Shown here: one piece after another, positions 48,314-58,627 of the stretch
Numbering within the stretch: the first letter of the stretch is position 1
Layout of the letters: each line of letters starts with the position of its first letter
DNA from: Pasteurella dagmatis
Lineage (GTDB): Bacteria; Pseudomonadota; Gammaproteobacteria; Enterobacterales; Pasteurellaceae
Reading direction: 5' to 3'
Assembly: GCF_900186835.1 (NCBI RefSeq)
Contig: NZ_LT906448.1
Span: 992,001 to 1,056,000, forward strand
Length of the DNA stretch: 64,000 bases
Notes under the pieces: generated by a model
Databases searched by the model: none
What the model was told of the DNA's origin: nothing
Seen by the model: the letters and a program-made list of their open reading frames with translations, nothing else
Translations under genes and position numbers: made by a program

Positions 48314-49440
48314 TTTGGCTCCCTAACGATTGGATGATAAATAGACTTCACATCATCTCCGATCCTTTCGATTGAGTGCAATTTCCATTGTGAAGCATCC
48401 GCTAATTTGTTCAAATGTGGCAATTTGCATAATCCTCTTGCCTCATCGCCCAATAATTTTGGCGCAGTATAAATAATTAATTCATCGACTAAATTCGCTT
48501 CAATTAAAGCCCCTGCTAAAGTCGCACCGGCTTCAATCCACAATGTATTAATTTGACGTTTACCAAGTTCAAGCATTAAATTGTGAAGATATTCTGCCTT
48601 ATCTTCTAAAATAATTTGCTCACAAGATTGTGGATAGCCAGATAAATCACGTTCAGATTTACTTACAAACCAAACTGGCGAATCCACTTGGAATAAGCGT
48701 TGTGTCGGTTGAACTTGATTTTGGGAATCTAAAATTACACGAATTGGCTGGCGCAGATTTTCGTGTTTATATTGTTGTTGAACCTGTTTTGGTAATTGCT
48801 CCCAACGAACATTTAACAAAGGATCATCAGCAATAACAGTACTACTTGCGGACAAAATTGCTGAAGCTTTTGCTCGTTCTACCTGAACATCTTGACGTGA
48901 TAACTCGCTTGTAATCCACTTGCTTTCGCCATTTGCCAACGCTGTGCGTCCGTCTAAACTCATTGCCATTTTAAGCTGAACAAATGGCTTGCCTGTACGC
49001 ATACGTTTTAAAAAGCCACGATTCAACCACTCTGCTTTTTCTTCTAATAAACCGACCGCACTTTCGATCCCTTGCTCTGCTAACATTTGCAAGCCTTTGC
49101 CTGCCACTTGTGGATTAGGATCACGCATTGCACTCACCACTCTCGCCACGCCAGCTTCAATTAAACCTTTTGCACAAGGTGGCGTACGCCCAAAGTGAGA
49201 ACAAGGCTCTAAGGTCACATAAGCCGTAGCACCTTTGGCTTGCTCGCCTGCATCACGCAATGCCATCACTTCTGCGTGCGGTTCACCTGCTTTAAAATGA
49301 AAACCTTTTCCAACAATACTGCCATCTTTTACCAACACACAACCCACTGATGGATTAGGTGTTGTGGTAAATTGACCTTGTTGTGCAAGATCCAACGCCA
49401 TTTGCATAAATACGGCATCTTGCGCGCTAAACTCGCTCAT
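48307..49440 (-). CDS. ribD: Bifunctional riboflavin deaminase/reductase RibD
   Basis: Second and third steps of riboflavin synthesis. 377 residues: N-terminal deaminase with HAEVMAL and PCSHFGRTPPC zinc ligands (about 54-90), C-terminal NADPH reductase (from about 150) with KMAMSLDGRTAL and GATLAGALIEANLVDELI. It starts 2 bases after the nrdR stop and overlaps degS. No FMN riboswitch is seen before it, consistent with its place inside an operon. Confidence 0.96.
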   Translation of the reverse strand: MSEFSAQDAVFMQMALDLAQQGQFTTTPNPSVGCVLVKDGSIVGKGFHFKAGEPHAEVMALRDAGEQAKGATAYVTLEPCSHFGRTPPCAKGLIEAGVARVVSAMRDPNPQVAGKGLQMLAEQGIESAVGLLEEKAEWLNRGFLKRMRTGKPFVQLKMAMSLDGRTALANGESKWITSELSRQDVQVERAKASAILSASSTVIADDPLLNVRWEQLPKQVQQQYKHENLRQPIRVILDSQNQVQPTQRLFQVDSPVWFVSKSERDLSGYPQSCEQIILEDKAEYLHNLMLELGKRQINTLWIEAGATLAGALIEANLVDELIIYTAPKLLGDEARGLCKLPHLNKLADASQWKLHSIERIGDDVKSIYHPIVREPKC

Positions 49441-49441
49441 T

Positions 49442-49891
49442 TTAATCCCTTAAATTTTCAATTTCTTTACTAAACTGGTTAATATCATCAAAGCTTAAAT
49501 ACACTGATGCAAAACGAATATAAGCGACTTTGTCTAATTTTTTTAATTCTTCCATCGCTAACGTGCCAACTAATTTGCTTGGGACTTCACGCTCCCCCGT
49601 TGTACGTAAACGATGAATAATATGACTGATTGCTTGCTCTACATCATCGGCGCTTACTGGACGTTTTTCTAATGCATGTTGAATGCCTCGACGTAATTTT
49701 TCCTCATTAAAGGGTTCACGTGTGCCATCATTTTTAATAATTTTGGGAATGATTAACTCAGCGGTTTCAAAAGTAGTGAAACGCTCATGACAATTTCCAC
49801 ATTCACGACGACGGCGTACTTGATAACCATCAGACACCAAACGACTGTCAATCACTTTAGTTTCTTCAGTAGAACAAAAAGGGCAATGCAT
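49442..49891 (-). CDS. nrdR: Ribonucleotide reductase repressor NrdR
   Basis: ATP-cone regulator that represses nrd genes. 149 residues with an N-terminal zinc ribbon (Cys 3, 6, 31, 34; [10 protein letters not shown] start) and the ATP-cone domain (about 49-139). First gene of a tightly spaced nrdR-ribD-degS-yfbR operon. Confidence 0.96.
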   Translation of the reverse strand: MHCPFCSTEETKVIDSRLVSDGYQVRRRRECGNCHERFTTFETAELIIPKIIKNDGTREPFNEEKLRRGIQHALEKRPVSADDVEQAISHIIHRLRTTGEREVPSKLVGTLAMEELKKLDKVAYIRFASVYLSFDDINQFSKEIENLRD

Positions 49892-49988
49892 AGTGTCTCC
49901 TAAAAAATAATCAATAAAATGAACTTTATCTTAACAAAGTTTAGATTTATTGACGATGACTATTTCCCTATTTTGCTTAAGATATAAT

Positions 49989-50597
49989 TCATTCAAAATA
50001 CGGTAATTTAAAACCCGCCAATTCGAAAAAAGTGCGGTAAGATTTTGCTTTGTTTTCTAAGCTCATCGGATAGGCTCTTGAGGTTGAGGGTAAGCGATAC
50101 AAATGCAATTCTCGCCTCGCATAATGAAAGCTGACAAACTGGTTGGTTTTCGGTGCTTTAATCTTTTCAGGCAATAAGCTCAAAATAGTTTCAGTAGCTT
50201 TACCACCTGTAGTAAATAACCAACGGCAATTTGGCACTTCCTTCAACACTGCGGATAAATCAACAGGCTCCACTACCGTTAAAAATTTGTCTGATGCATT
50301 ATCCTTTTCACGAATGGCACTATGAATAGTCGAACATAAGCCAATCCCCCATTCACGTAAAAATGCTTCAATACGCACAGGGTCAAAACGTTTCTCACCC
50401 GATACTTGAAAATACTGAGGATCATTGAAAAATATCAGCCCATAAATTCGCCACATATCATTTTGAAAATTAGGATAATGAAAATGCATACAACGCTTAT
50501 CCTCTTTAGGAGGAAACGTTCCCATCATCATGACAGTGGCTTGTAATGGGAAAATAGGTGGGAAAGGATGAATTTCAATATTCGGTTCAATCATCAT
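49989..50597 (-). CDS. Uracil-DNA glycosylase superfamily protein
   Basis: 202 residues with the superfamily fold cues: MMGTFPPKEDKRC near the N-terminus, then HYPNFQNDMWRIYG, GIGLCSTIHSAIRE, and the late RLPSTSRAYP motif. These resemble a small branch of mismatch uracil glycosylases and related proteins, not the main Ung enzyme. Base excision repair is likely but the substrate is unknown. It may use the ATG one codon further in (MIEPN). Single gene downstream of pntB, separated by two terminators. Confidence 0.7.
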   Translation of the reverse strand: MMIEPNIEIHPFPPIFPLQATVMMMGTFPPKEDKRCMHFHYPNFQNDMWRIYGLIFFNDPQYFQVSGEKRFDPVRIEAFLREWGIGLCSTIHSAIREKDNASDKFLTVVEPVDLSAVLKEVPNCRWLFTTGGKATETILSLLPEKIKAPKTNQFVSFHYARRELHLYRLPSTSRAYPMSLENKAKSYRTFFELAGFKLPYFE

Positions 50598-50623
50598 TAC
50601 ATCTCAAAAAAACAGAAAAAATG

Positions 50624-50649
50624 ACCGCACTTTTAATCAAAAGTGCGGT
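50624..50649 (-). terminator. Inverted uptake-sequence terminator after pntB
   Basis: ACCGCACTTTT / AAAAGTGCGGT 11-bp stem with a 4-base loop, between pntB and the UDG-like gene, followed on the minus strand by CATTTTTTC. Confidence 0.8.
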
Positions 50650-50684
50650 AGTTTTTTATTAATTTTACATCAAAATCATAACAA

Positions 50685-50709
50685 AAAGGGAATGACTTGC
50701 ATTCCCTTT
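50685..50709 (-). terminator. First terminator of pntAB
   Basis: AAAGGGAATG / CATTCCCTTT 10-bp stem with a 5-base loop, followed on the minus strand by TTGTTATG, just after the pntB stop. Confidence 0.75.
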
Positions 50710-50715
50710 AATCAA

Positions 50716-52140
50716 TTATAGCGCTTTCAAAATATCATCCACGCGATCTTTTGCATCACCAAAGAGCATTTGGGTGTTGTCTTTAAAGAACAATGGATTT
50801 TGTACGCCTGCATAACCCGTATTCATTGATCGTTTGAATACGATGACGTTTTGTGCTTTCCAGACTTCTAACACTGGCATACCTGCGATTGGGCTGTTTG
50901 GATCGTCCATTGCAGCTGGGTTTACAGTGTCGTTTGCACCAATGACCAATACCGTATCCGTATCAGAGAAATCTTCGTTAATTTCGTCCATTTCTAATAC
51001 GATATCGTAAGGCACTTTCGCTTCCGCAAGTAATACGTTCATATGACCCGGTAAGCGACCTGCAACAGGGTGGATACCAAAACGGACATTCACTCCACGC
51101 TCACGCAATTTTTGGGTAATTTCAGCTACTGGATATTGCGCTTGCGCAACAGCCATACCATATCCCGGAGTGATAATAACAGAGCTTGAGTTTTTAAGTA
51201 ATTCAGCCACTTCTTCTGCGGTAGTTTCACGGTGTTCACCTTGCTCTTCATCGCTACTTGCAACTGGATCGTTACCGAAACCACCAGCAATAACGCTGAT
51301 GAAAGAACGGTTCATTGCTTTACACATAATGTAAGAAAGAATCGCACCTGATGAACCTACTAATGCGCCTGTTACAATTAACAAGTCATTGCTTAGCATA
51401 AAGCCTGCTGCTGCCGCTGCCCAACCAGAATAAGAGTTCAACATTGACACCACAACTGGCATATCCGCACCACCGATTGATGCCACTAAATGCCAACCAA
51501 ACGCTAATGCAATCGCTGTCATTAATAACACAGGGAAGATATTTTCCGGGCTATTTAAGAATGACACCATCAATAATGCAGAAACAATAATCGCCGCTAA
51601 ATTTAATTTATGACGATGTGGTAAAGTTAATGCTTTTGAATCAATAATCCCGCGTAATTTACCAAATGCCACCACCGAACCAGTAAAGGTTACTGCACCG
51701 ATAAAGATACCAAGGAATACTTCCACATTGTGGATATTGCTTAATACTTGTTGCTCAGCTAAAAACGCTGCTTGTGCTGCTGCATCTAAATTGGCTGGCA
51801 TTGCAGCCTCGTGGTGTAAACCATAGCTATTAAAGCCAACTAATACTGCCGCTAAACCTACAAAACTATGTAAAATCGCCACAAGCTCAGGCATTTCGGT
51901 CATTTCAACTTTTAATGCACGTTTGATACCAATTACTGCACCAATCGCCATTGCAATTAAAATCCAAAATGTACCTTCTGATTTTGGACCGAAAATGGTT
52001 GCAACTAAGGCGATTGCCATACCGACAATACCATACCAACAACCTGCTTTTGCAGTTTCGTGTTTAGAAAGACCTGCTAAGCTCATAATGAAAAGTAATG
52101 CTGCAACGATATAAGCAGCTTGTACTAAACCTTCAGACAT
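50716..52140 (-). CDS. pntB: NAD(P) transhydrogenase beta subunit
   Basis: Proton-pumping membrane transhydrogenase subunit binding NADP(H). 474 residues: about nine N-terminal helices, then the NADP-binding domain III (from about 300) with [27 protein letters not shown] and [18 protein letters not shown] segments. It lies 10 bases after pntA. Confidence 0.97.
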   Translation of the reverse strand: MSEGLVQAAYIVAALLFIMSLAGLSKHETAKAGCWYGIVGMAIALVATIFGPKSEGTFWILIAMAIGAVIGIKRALKVEMTEMPELVAILHSFVGLAAVLVGFNSYGLHHEAAMPANLDAAAQAAFLAEQQVLSNIHNVEVFLGIFIGAVTFTGSVVAFGKLRGIIDSKALTLPHRHKLNLAAIIVSALLMVSFLNSPENIFPVLLMTAIALAFGWHLVASIGGADMPVVVSMLNSYSGWAAAAAGFMLSNDLLIVTGALVGSSGAILSYIMCKAMNRSFISVIAGGFGNDPVASSDEEQGEHRETTAEEVAELLKNSSSVIITPGYGMAVAQAQYPVAEITQKLRERGVNVRFGIHPVAGRLPGHMNVLLAEAKVPYDIVLEMDEINEDFSDTDTVLVIGANDTVNPAAMDDPNSPIAGMPVLEVWKAQNVIVFKRSMNTGYAGVQNPLFFKDNTQMLFGDAKDRVDDILKAL

Positions 52141-52150
52141 TGCTTACTCC

Positions 52151-53680
52151 TTAATCTTTTCTAAACATGGCAAGCATACGTTGGGTAACTTTGAATCCCC
52201 CGAAAATATTGATACTTGCGACTAAAATAGCAATAAATGCTAAGATGCTAATAAAAAAGTTACCTTGTGCAATTTGTAATAATGCACCCACAATGATGAT
52301 GCCTGAAATCGCATTGGTTACTGCCATAAGTGGTGTATGTAATGCGTGGCTGACATTCCAAACCACGTAATAACCCACTACACAAGCCAATACGAATACG
52401 GTGAAATGTGATAAAAACGCTGCTGGTGCAACGGCTGCGATTGCCATAAACAACGCTGCTGCGCCTGCCATCACGACATATTTCATGCGAGGAGCAGTTG
52501 GTTTTTCTTCTTTTTTCTCTACTGGTGCCACTTTCGCTTTTTGTGGCTGCGCAGAGACTTTAATTGGCGGTGCTGGCCAAGTGACTTCGCCTTCACGAAT
52601 CACAGTGACACCACGTAACACCACATCTTCAAAATCAATATTGATATTACCGTCTTTTTCTTTACACAATAATTTCAGTAAGTTGACTAAGTTTGTACCA
52701 TAAAGTTGAGAAGATTGGGTTGGTAAACGGCTTGGTAAGTCAGTATAACCAATGATTTTCACTTGGTTATCTGTCACAACTACTTCGCCCGCTTTTGATA
52801 ACTCGCAGTTACCACCCGTTGCCGCAGCTAAGTCCACAATCACAGAACCAGGTTTCATTGATTCAACCATTTCTTTAGTGATTAAACGTGGTGCAGGTTT
52901 GCCCGGAATAAGTGCAGTAGTGATAATAATATCCACTTCTTTAGCTTGTTCTGCATAGAGGGCTAAAGCTCTGCGGTTAAACTCTTCCGACATCACTTTA
53001 GCATAACCATCACCACTACCGCCTTCCTCTTGGAAATTAATCTCAAGGAAACTTGCGCCCATACTTTCAACCTGTTCTTTCACTTCAGGACGAGAGTCAA
53101 ACGCACGTACGATTGCACCTAAACTGTTTGCGGCCCCGATTGCCGCTAAACCAGCTACACCTGCACCAATCACAAGCACTTTTGCAGGTGGAACCTTACC
53201 TGCAGCCGTAATTTGCCCAGTAAAGAAACTACCAAACTCGTGAGCTGCTTCCACAACCGCACGATAACCCGCAATGTTTGCCATCGAACTTAATGCGTCT
53301 AATGACTGTGCACGTGAAATACGTGGTACAGCGTCCATCGCAAGCACATTAATTTTCTTCGCGGCTAATTTTTCCATCAACTCTGGATTTTGTGCAGGCC
53401 AAATAAAACTAACTAAAGTCGCACCTTCTTTTATTAAAGCAATTTCTGCATCTGTTGGTGCATTGACTTTAAAAATAATATCTGACTGCCAAACCTGCTC
53501 TGCTGAGCCAAGTTTTGCGCCTGCTGCTGCAAATGCTTGATCTTCAAAACTCGCTTTAAAACCTGCGTTATGCTCAACAATCATTTCAAAGCCAAGCTTC
53601 AAAATTTGCTGCACAGTTTTAGGCGTTGCCGCCACACGACTTTCGTTATCAAGCAGTTCTCTAGGTACACCAATTAACAT
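52151..53680 (-). CDS. pntA: NAD(P) transhydrogenase alpha subunit
   Basis: NAD(H)-binding domain I plus the first membrane helices of transhydrogenase. The start is the ATG at 53680 (MLIGVPREL), 509 residues, close to E. coli PntA. The frame remains open to 53773 but AAGGAAACATT before this ATG settles it. Rossmann [17 protein letters not shown] (about 170-186) and [12 protein letters not shown] are clear; a Lys/Pro-rich linker precedes about four C-terminal helices. Confidence 0.97.
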   Translation of the reverse strand: MLIGVPRELLDNESRVAATPKTVQQILKLGFEMIVEHNAGFKASFEDQAFAAAGAKLGSAEQVWQSDIIFKVNAPTDAEIALIKEGATLVSFIWPAQNPELMEKLAAKKINVLAMDAVPRISRAQSLDALSSMANIAGYRAVVEAAHEFGSFFTGQITAAGKVPPAKVLVIGAGVAGLAAIGAANSLGAIVRAFDSRPEVKEQVESMGASFLEINFQEEGGSGDGYAKVMSEEFNRRALALYAEQAKEVDIIITTALIPGKPAPRLITKEMVESMKPGSVIVDLAAATGGNCELSKAGEVVVTDNQVKIIGYTDLPSRLPTQSSQLYGTNLVNLLKLLCKEKDGNINIDFEDVVLRGVTVIREGEVTWPAPPIKVSAQPQKAKVAPVEKKEEKPTAPRMKYVVMAGAAALFMAIAAVAPAAFLSHFTVFVLACVVGYYVVWNVSHALHTPLMAVTNAISGIIIVGALLQIAQGNFFISILAFIAILVASINIFGGFKVTQRMLAMFRKD

Positions 53681-54057
53681 AATGTTTCCTTCAAATTGAT
53701 TGATGATAATTTTTGAGTAAAACCTTACTCTCCTAAAAGATGACAATAAGTCAAAACTGTTCCACTGTATCACTTATTGTTTTAAAGTTGAAAAAATTTT
53801 TATCACTTTTATAGCGTATTTAACGTTATTTACTTAATATCAATCAAAAATAGAAAATGTCTAAAATTGTTTATTTCTAACCCTATCATTTATATAAATG
53901 ATTTAAAATAACATTGTTATCAACAAAATTTTTCACTCAGCACACTTCTCTATCAAATAAAAAAGTGCGGTGGATTTTTCACAGATTTTTTCTTGCCATA
54001 GTCAAGAAAATTTCGCAATATAACGCCACTTTTTCAAATGATTTATAGGTATTTGCT
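53681..54057. other. Gap between divergent pntA and sfsA
   Basis: 377 bases, very AT-rich, no ORF. It carries an uptake sequence (53963-53971) and a small TTTCTTG-N7-CAAGAAA inverted repeat (53989-54009) just before sfsA. Promoters for pntAB and sfsA must be here; none is a strong consensus match. Confidence 0.5.
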
Positions 54058-54798
54058 ATGAAACTTCCTTCGCTTCAATCCGCTACACTTATTCGGCGTT
54101 ACAAACGTTTTCTCGCTGATGTTCAATTGGATAACGGAGAGGTATTGACCATCCATTGTGCCAATACAGGGGCGATGACAGGTTGTGGTGAGGCTGGTGA
54201 TATTGTGTGGTATTCCCACTCCGATAGCCAGACCCGTAAATATCCACATTCTTGGGAATTAACGCAACTTAAAAATGGCAATATGGTGTGTATTAATACG
54301 CACCGTTCTAACCAATTAACTTTCGAGGCATTACAAAATAAGCAAATTAAAGAATTAGCCATGTATGAGCAAATTCTACCAGAGGTAAAATATGGTGAAG
54401 AAAATAGTCGTATCGATTTTTTATTGAAAGCTGAAGGATTGCCTGATTGCTATGTCGAAGTGAAATCTGTCACATTAGTAAAAAACACTATTGGAATGTT
54501 CCCTGATGCAGTTACGACACGCGGACAAAAACATTTGCGTGAATTAATGGTGATGAAAAAGCAAGGACATCGTGCTGTAGTCTTTTTTGCGGGATTACAC
54601 AATGGATTCGATTGTTTTAAAGTTGCGGAATATATCGACCCTGAGTATGACAAATTATTAAGAGAAGCTATTCGTGAGGGGGTGGAAGTCTATGCTTATG
54701 CTGGAGAATTTAGCTTTTCTTCTGATGAAAAACCGACTGATCTTTCTTTAACAAATTTAGTACCTTATATCGGTGATAAAAAGCAAGTTGATTATTGA
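54058..54798 (+). CDS. sfsA: SfsA family protein (sugar fermentation stimulation)
   Basis: 246 residues, family length. The N-terminal OB-like domain ([16 protein letters not shown]) and the PD-(D/E)xK-like core (SRIDFLL...[10 protein letters not shown], about 120-140, and [16 protein letters not shown]) are conserved. Reported as affecting maltose metabolism in E. coli and nucleic-acid binding; the true activity is uncertain, and the nuclease-like motif suggests DNA or RNA as a target. Confidence 0.93.
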   Translation: MKLPSLQSATLIRRYKRFLADVQLDNGEVLTIHCANTGAMTGCGEAGDIVWYSHSDSQTRKYPHSWELTQLKNGNMVCINTHRSNQLTFEALQNKQIKELAMYEQILPEVKYGEENSRIDFLLKAEGLPDCYVEVKSVTLVKNTIGMFPDAVTTRGQKHLRELMVMKKQGHRAVVFFAGLHNGFDCFKVAEYIDPEYDKLLREAIREGVEVYAYAGEFSFSSDEKPTDLSLTNLVPYIGDKKQVDY

Positions 54799-54819
54799 TA
54801 ATAATTTTCATTAAAGTTG

Positions 54820-54851
54820 TTGACTTTATTCTTGAGAACAATTATCATTTA
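54820..54851 (+). promoter_or_regulatory. Promoter with overlapping Fur-like box for candidate sRNA
   Basis: TTGACT (54820-54825), 17-base spacer, TATCAT (54843-54848). TTGAGAACAATTATCATTT (54832-54850) covers the spacer end and -10 and matches the Fur-like box before the TonB receptor gene in all but four of 21 positions. Confidence 0.65.
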
Positions 54852-54854
54852 GCT

Positions 54855-54923
54855 ATTCAAACAACAATAGATAATCACTCCAACATTTGAACGCCTCCTC
54901 CCCCACAAAGAGGCGTTTTTTTT
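54855..54923 (+). ncRNA. Candidate Fur-regulated small RNA
   Basis: From the predicted start (about 54855) to a strong terminator (AACGCCTC / GAGGCGTT, 54890-54917, then eight T) is about 68 bases with no ORF. The terminator loop is C-rich (CTCCCCCACAAA), able to pair with purine-rich ribosome sites. It lies between sfsA and the iron-type receptor gene. H. influenzae has a described Fur-regulated sRNA (HrrF); whether this is its orthologue is not known to me. Confidence 0.55.
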
Positions 54924-54972
54924 ATGCAAAATTTTCCTAATACTTACCGCACTTTTTTCTCTCATAAAAAAC

Positions 54973-55003
54973 AAAGGCAAACTGTGAATCGCAATTTGCC
55001 TTT
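54973..55003 (-). terminator. Terminator of the TonB-dependent receptor gene
   Basis: AAAGGCAAA / TTTGCCTTT 9-bp stem with a 13-base loop, followed on the minus strand by a GTTTTTTA run, 21 bases after the stop. Confidence 0.8.
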
Positions 55004-55023
55004 TAATTAATAACCTTATTTAA

Positions 55024-58000
55024 TTAGAACGTTGCAGTTAATCCTAATTTAATCGTTCTACCCGGTGCCGGCATTGAAGATTTCGTCATCGGATCAAGAT
55101 AGTAACGATCCGTCAAATTAGTCGCAGAAAGTGACACAAGTAAATTAGAATTAATTCTATAATTCATATAGGCATCTACTAAGAAAACTGGCTGCCAACG
55201 AGGGTTATTATCAGTATTTGCAAACCAACCCGCATCGCGTAATGATTTGTTTCGTGTTTCTTTTACATTAGTGTGATAGACCATTCTCGTGCCTAACTCT
55301 AATTTACGATCTAATAAGCGTATACCTAAATTCGAGGTGATCGAATACTTAGGTAAAATGGTATTTTTTAAATAACCATTCGCATTTCCTCCATTCACAC
55401 ATTCTGGCATTACTTCGAGTTGATTATTTTGAATATAGCCACCATCAGTAATTGCCGAACCTTTATCGCAAAATTTATTTCTTATGTTATAGCTAATGCC
55501 TAAATCACTAAAGAAATTACCTTGATCATAACGTGCTTGTAACTCAACACCTTCTAAAATACGCTTATCAAACTGCTTCATTTCGTAGGTCTCGTCACGA
55601 TCAAAAATATTATATGTAGTGTTACGATACCAATTTAAGCGAAGATCTGCTCGCTCTAAACTTGGGAAAAATCCACGTAAATCATGTACATAACCAATTT
55701 CAATATTTTTACTGTGTTCAGGTTTACGTTGATAGAACGGCGTTAAAATATCAATGGAATAACCAATTGTATCTTCAAAAATACTTGGCATTCGTTTGGT
55801 TTCATCATAACGTGCATAAAGTCGTGCATTTGAGCTTAAAAACACTGTCGCAGCAAAAGAAGGTGCCCAAGCGTGCGCTTTACGCTCGGCTTTTTTCATT
55901 TGTTCCCATTGTGCTGCTGTCAATGGAATGCGTTCAGGTTTTGTAGGATCGCTCATGCCAATTTGATGTCGATAAACTTCTTCACCCGTTAGTGGATGTT
56001 TCATTTTTTCCGTTAACATTTGTTTAGTAATACGGCCGTCATTAAGCGGAAAACTATCAGGAGAAAATCGCCCATATTGATCACGCTCCCAATAGATTAT
56101 GGTTTCTTCACCCTCCCAAGGATCTAAGTCTTTTGCCTCAATTTCTGCTTCTGTTGGCGCAACATAACCATTATCTGCTAAATATTTTTCATGAAATTGA
56201 TTAAACGCTTCCACATCCTGTAAGTATTTATCCTCATTAAACTCACCGTTAGGTAACAAATATTTAGGGTCATCAGTATGAAAAATAGGGTCTTGCTCAC
56301 CATAGAGTTCACTAAATTGGTTACGTAATTTTGCTCCTAAATCGTCTTTCATATGATAATTGTTATAATTTTTCATTTGTTCTAGAGTAAAAAAACCATA
56401 CTCTTTATATTTACGATAACTGAATGGAATACGTCCCGCATAAATACGATCTTCTGATCTTAAATCTTTAATTTTTTCCTGTAAACCAATATCTTTCGAT
56501 TTATAATGTGTATATTTCATTCCTGCAGTGAGTATTAGCCAATCTGTTGGCATATATTCAAATTTAAACCCTGCGGTAAATTCATTGCGTTTCCCTTTGC
56601 GGTTACCTGATTTTGCACCATTATCTGCACGGCAGATATAATCCGCTTTCGCACCATATTTATCTTTATCTAAACAAATATGCTCAGACTCTTCCCAGGT
56701 TTCGCGTGTCATATTATATTTATTCCAAAGATCATATACATTCGTACTATCTAAAGTTTCACGACGATAATTCGCCATCACATCGAAATTTAATTTTGGA
56801 TGCAAAGCAAATCGGTTACTAAAAGTAATCCCTTGATGATTGTCACGAGCAAACTGTACTTGTGCACGTTGAGTATTTAATAAGCCATTTAAGTTAGGCA
56901 CAGCATCATCAGACTTAAGATATTCACGTGCCATTTTTTTTACTTCTTCAAATAATAAATTTTGGTAATACTTCTGCTTCTCGAGTGGTAATGTATGCAG
57001 AATACTTTCTAAGTTTTCAATATTTTCTCGTTCGCCAACAATATCAAATACATCAAGACGCTTATAACCCCAATTTTTATCATAAAAAATCACATCACCA
57101 GGCGAACCACCAGAAGTATTTGTTTCCGTTTTATTCCAAACAGACCAAAGTCCTATTTTTAAATCAATCCATTTGTTATCTGCTGGGCTATAAGCAAAAT
57201 CAATACTGGCTGTTGTTTGTTTCACATTCGCTAACGGCCATTCACGCACTGCACCATCATCACGAGTTAACACTGTCCCCAAACGAGAAGGCATAATATC
57301 CCCATAATTAATTTTTGAATGACGAACATTAGCATTCACAGATGCTGTATCCGTTAAATTTAATTTTCCTTTTAATAACCAAGAGTTACTATGATAGGAA
57401 GTATTGGGTACCTCTTTACCGGGATGATAGATTTTTGCTATTAAAGGAATATAAGGATCATCAGAATTTATTAACTCATAGTTTGGTGGTGTTTTTAAAT
57501 CTTCTCCATATTTATTGCCACCTCGTTTACCTGAAAAATAATTCCCTTTTGTACGATAAGCATAAGCAGCTAACACGTCATAATTTTCATCTTTGGCAGC
57601 AACAGCAATCCTTGCCGCATTATCATTAAAAAATTTATTTCTCCCTTTATTACGAGCTAAAATATGCTCGTTATTTTTAAAATAAACAGCCCACTCCCCT
57701 AATTCCGCACTCCCATCTGGCGCAGCCAAACGATAGTCTTGTCCCATCACTGCCCCCTGGTAAGGCCGAGCTTTAATTGAATTATTCGCAGTTTCTGTTT
57801 TTAGCTCAATTCCCCATTTTTTACCTGGTTTAATAATATCATCTGCATTTAATGTTTTCATACGAACGGTTCCCCCCGCCCCTGTACGTAAAGAGCGGTC
57901 TAAATTTGGCCCTTTTTCTACATTAACCTCACTGATTAAAAAAGGATCTAGATAGTTTCGATTATTTACGCCAGAATAACCACGCCAAATAGTAATTGCT

Positions 58001-58365
58001 TGCTCCGTATCATCGACTAAAACAGGAATACGCCCTTGTCCCCAAGTGCTACGTATAATAGGATCAATTGCCCCACCATTACGAGCATCACCACTATAAA
58101 CCCCTGTCACACCACTGATTAAATCAGCTACAGAATGGTTATGAAAGGTTTCAATTTCTTTTTTGCTTTTATATTCAGTGACTTGATCTTTGAGAAATAC
58201 ATCATCTTTACCAGCAACTGCTTTATTTTGTTCAGTACCTTCTACAACAATAGTATCTAAATTTGTTTCAGAATAAGAGAAGGGAATATTCAATAAAAAG
58301 AAAAGTAATGCCATTGCTAGGCTCGTTTTCCTAAGGGACAATTTTTTATTACTTATTACGTTCAT
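55024..58365 (-). CDS. Large TonB-dependent outer-membrane receptor
   Basis: 1113 residues from the ATG at 58365 (GGAGAG site 7 bases upstream; the ATG at 58386 is less suitable). A signal peptide ends near SYS-ET, then LDTIVVEG as the TonB-box region, a plug domain (about 45-190, with SVADLISGVTGVYSG, IRSTWGQGRIPVLVDD and VNVEKGPNL) and a 22-strand barrel ending APGRTIKLGLTATF. It is several hundred residues longer than most siderophore receptors, with large extracellular loops around 280-330 and 540-800. The Fur-like box upstream points to iron or haem import, but the ligand cannot be read. Unlike TbpA, no lipoprotein partner gene is adjacent. Confidence 0.88.
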   Translation of the reverse strand: MNVISNKKLSLRKTSLAMALLFFLLNIPFSYSETNLDTIVVEGTEQNKAVAGKDDVFLKDQVTEYKSKKEIETFHNHSVADLISGVTGVYSGDARNGGAIDPIIRSTWGQGRIPVLVDDTEQAITIWRGYSGVNNRNYLDPFLISEVNVEKGPNLDRSLRTGAGGTVRMKTLNADDIIKPGKKWGIELKTETANNSIKARPYQGAVMGQDYRLAAPDGSAELGEWAVYFKNNEHILARNKGRNKFFNDNAARIAVAAKDENYDVLAAYAYRTKGNYFSGKRGGNKYGEDLKTPPNYELINSDDPYIPLIAKIYHPGKEVPNTSYHSNSWLLKGKLNLTDTASVNANVRHSKINYGDIMPSRLGTVLTRDDGAVREWPLANVKQTTASIDFAYSPADNKWIDLKIGLWSVWNKTETNTSGGSPGDVIFYDKNWGYKRLDVFDIVGERENIENLESILHTLPLEKQKYYQNLLFEEVKKMAREYLKSDDAVPNLNGLLNTQRAQVQFARDNHQGITFSNRFALHPKLNFDVMANYRRETLDSTNVYDLWNKYNMTRETWEESEHICLDKDKYGAKADYICRADNGAKSGNRKGKRNEFTAGFKFEYMPTDWLILTAGMKYTHYKSKDIGLQEKIKDLRSEDRIYAGRIPFSYRKYKEYGFFTLEQMKNYNNYHMKDDLGAKLRNQFSELYGEQDPIFHTDDPKYLLPNGEFNEDKYLQDVEAFNQFHEKYLADNGYVAPTEAEIEAKDLDPWEGEETIIYWERDQYGRFSPDSFPLNDGRITKQMLTEKMKHPLTGEEVYRHQIGMSDPTKPERIPLTAAQWEQMKKAERKAHAWAPSFAATVFLSSNARLYARYDETKRMPSIFEDTIGYSIDILTPFYQRKPEHSKNIEIGYVHDLRGFFPSLERADLRLNWYRNTTYNIFDRDETYEMKQFDKRILEGVELQARYDQGNFFSDLGISYNIRNKFCDKGSAITDGGYIQNNQLEVMPECVNGGNANGYLKNTILPKYSITSNLGIRLLDRKLELGTRMVYHTNVKETRNKSLRDAGWFANTDNNPRWQPVFLVDAYMNYRINSNLLVSLSATNLTDRYYLDPMTKSSMPAPGRTIKLGLTATF

Positions 58366-58390
58366 AGATGCTCTCCATAAAAACAATTAA

Positions 58391-58410
58391 AATGATAATA
58401 ATTCTCAATT
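58391..58410 (-). promoter_or_regulatory. Fur-like box upstream of the TonB-dependent receptor
   Basis: Minus strand reads AATTGAGAATTATTATCATT, close to the Fur consensus GATAATGATAATCATTATC, 26-45 bases before the start codon. Confidence 0.75.
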
Positions 58411-58627
58411 TTATTATTAAACATTTCTGATGCAATTGAGTAATTTAATTTTTGTGAAGAAAGGCACAGAATTTTCTTATTTTTTTGTAAAAGTTACAAA
58501 AATTGATTGGATGAATGTTAAGTGAATCAGCAAATATTAATCCTAGATAAAGCACTGTCTGCTCTTTTCATTTATTGAATAATCACTATAATGTAGAGCT
58601 TTATATTAAATAAAACAGGATAAAATA

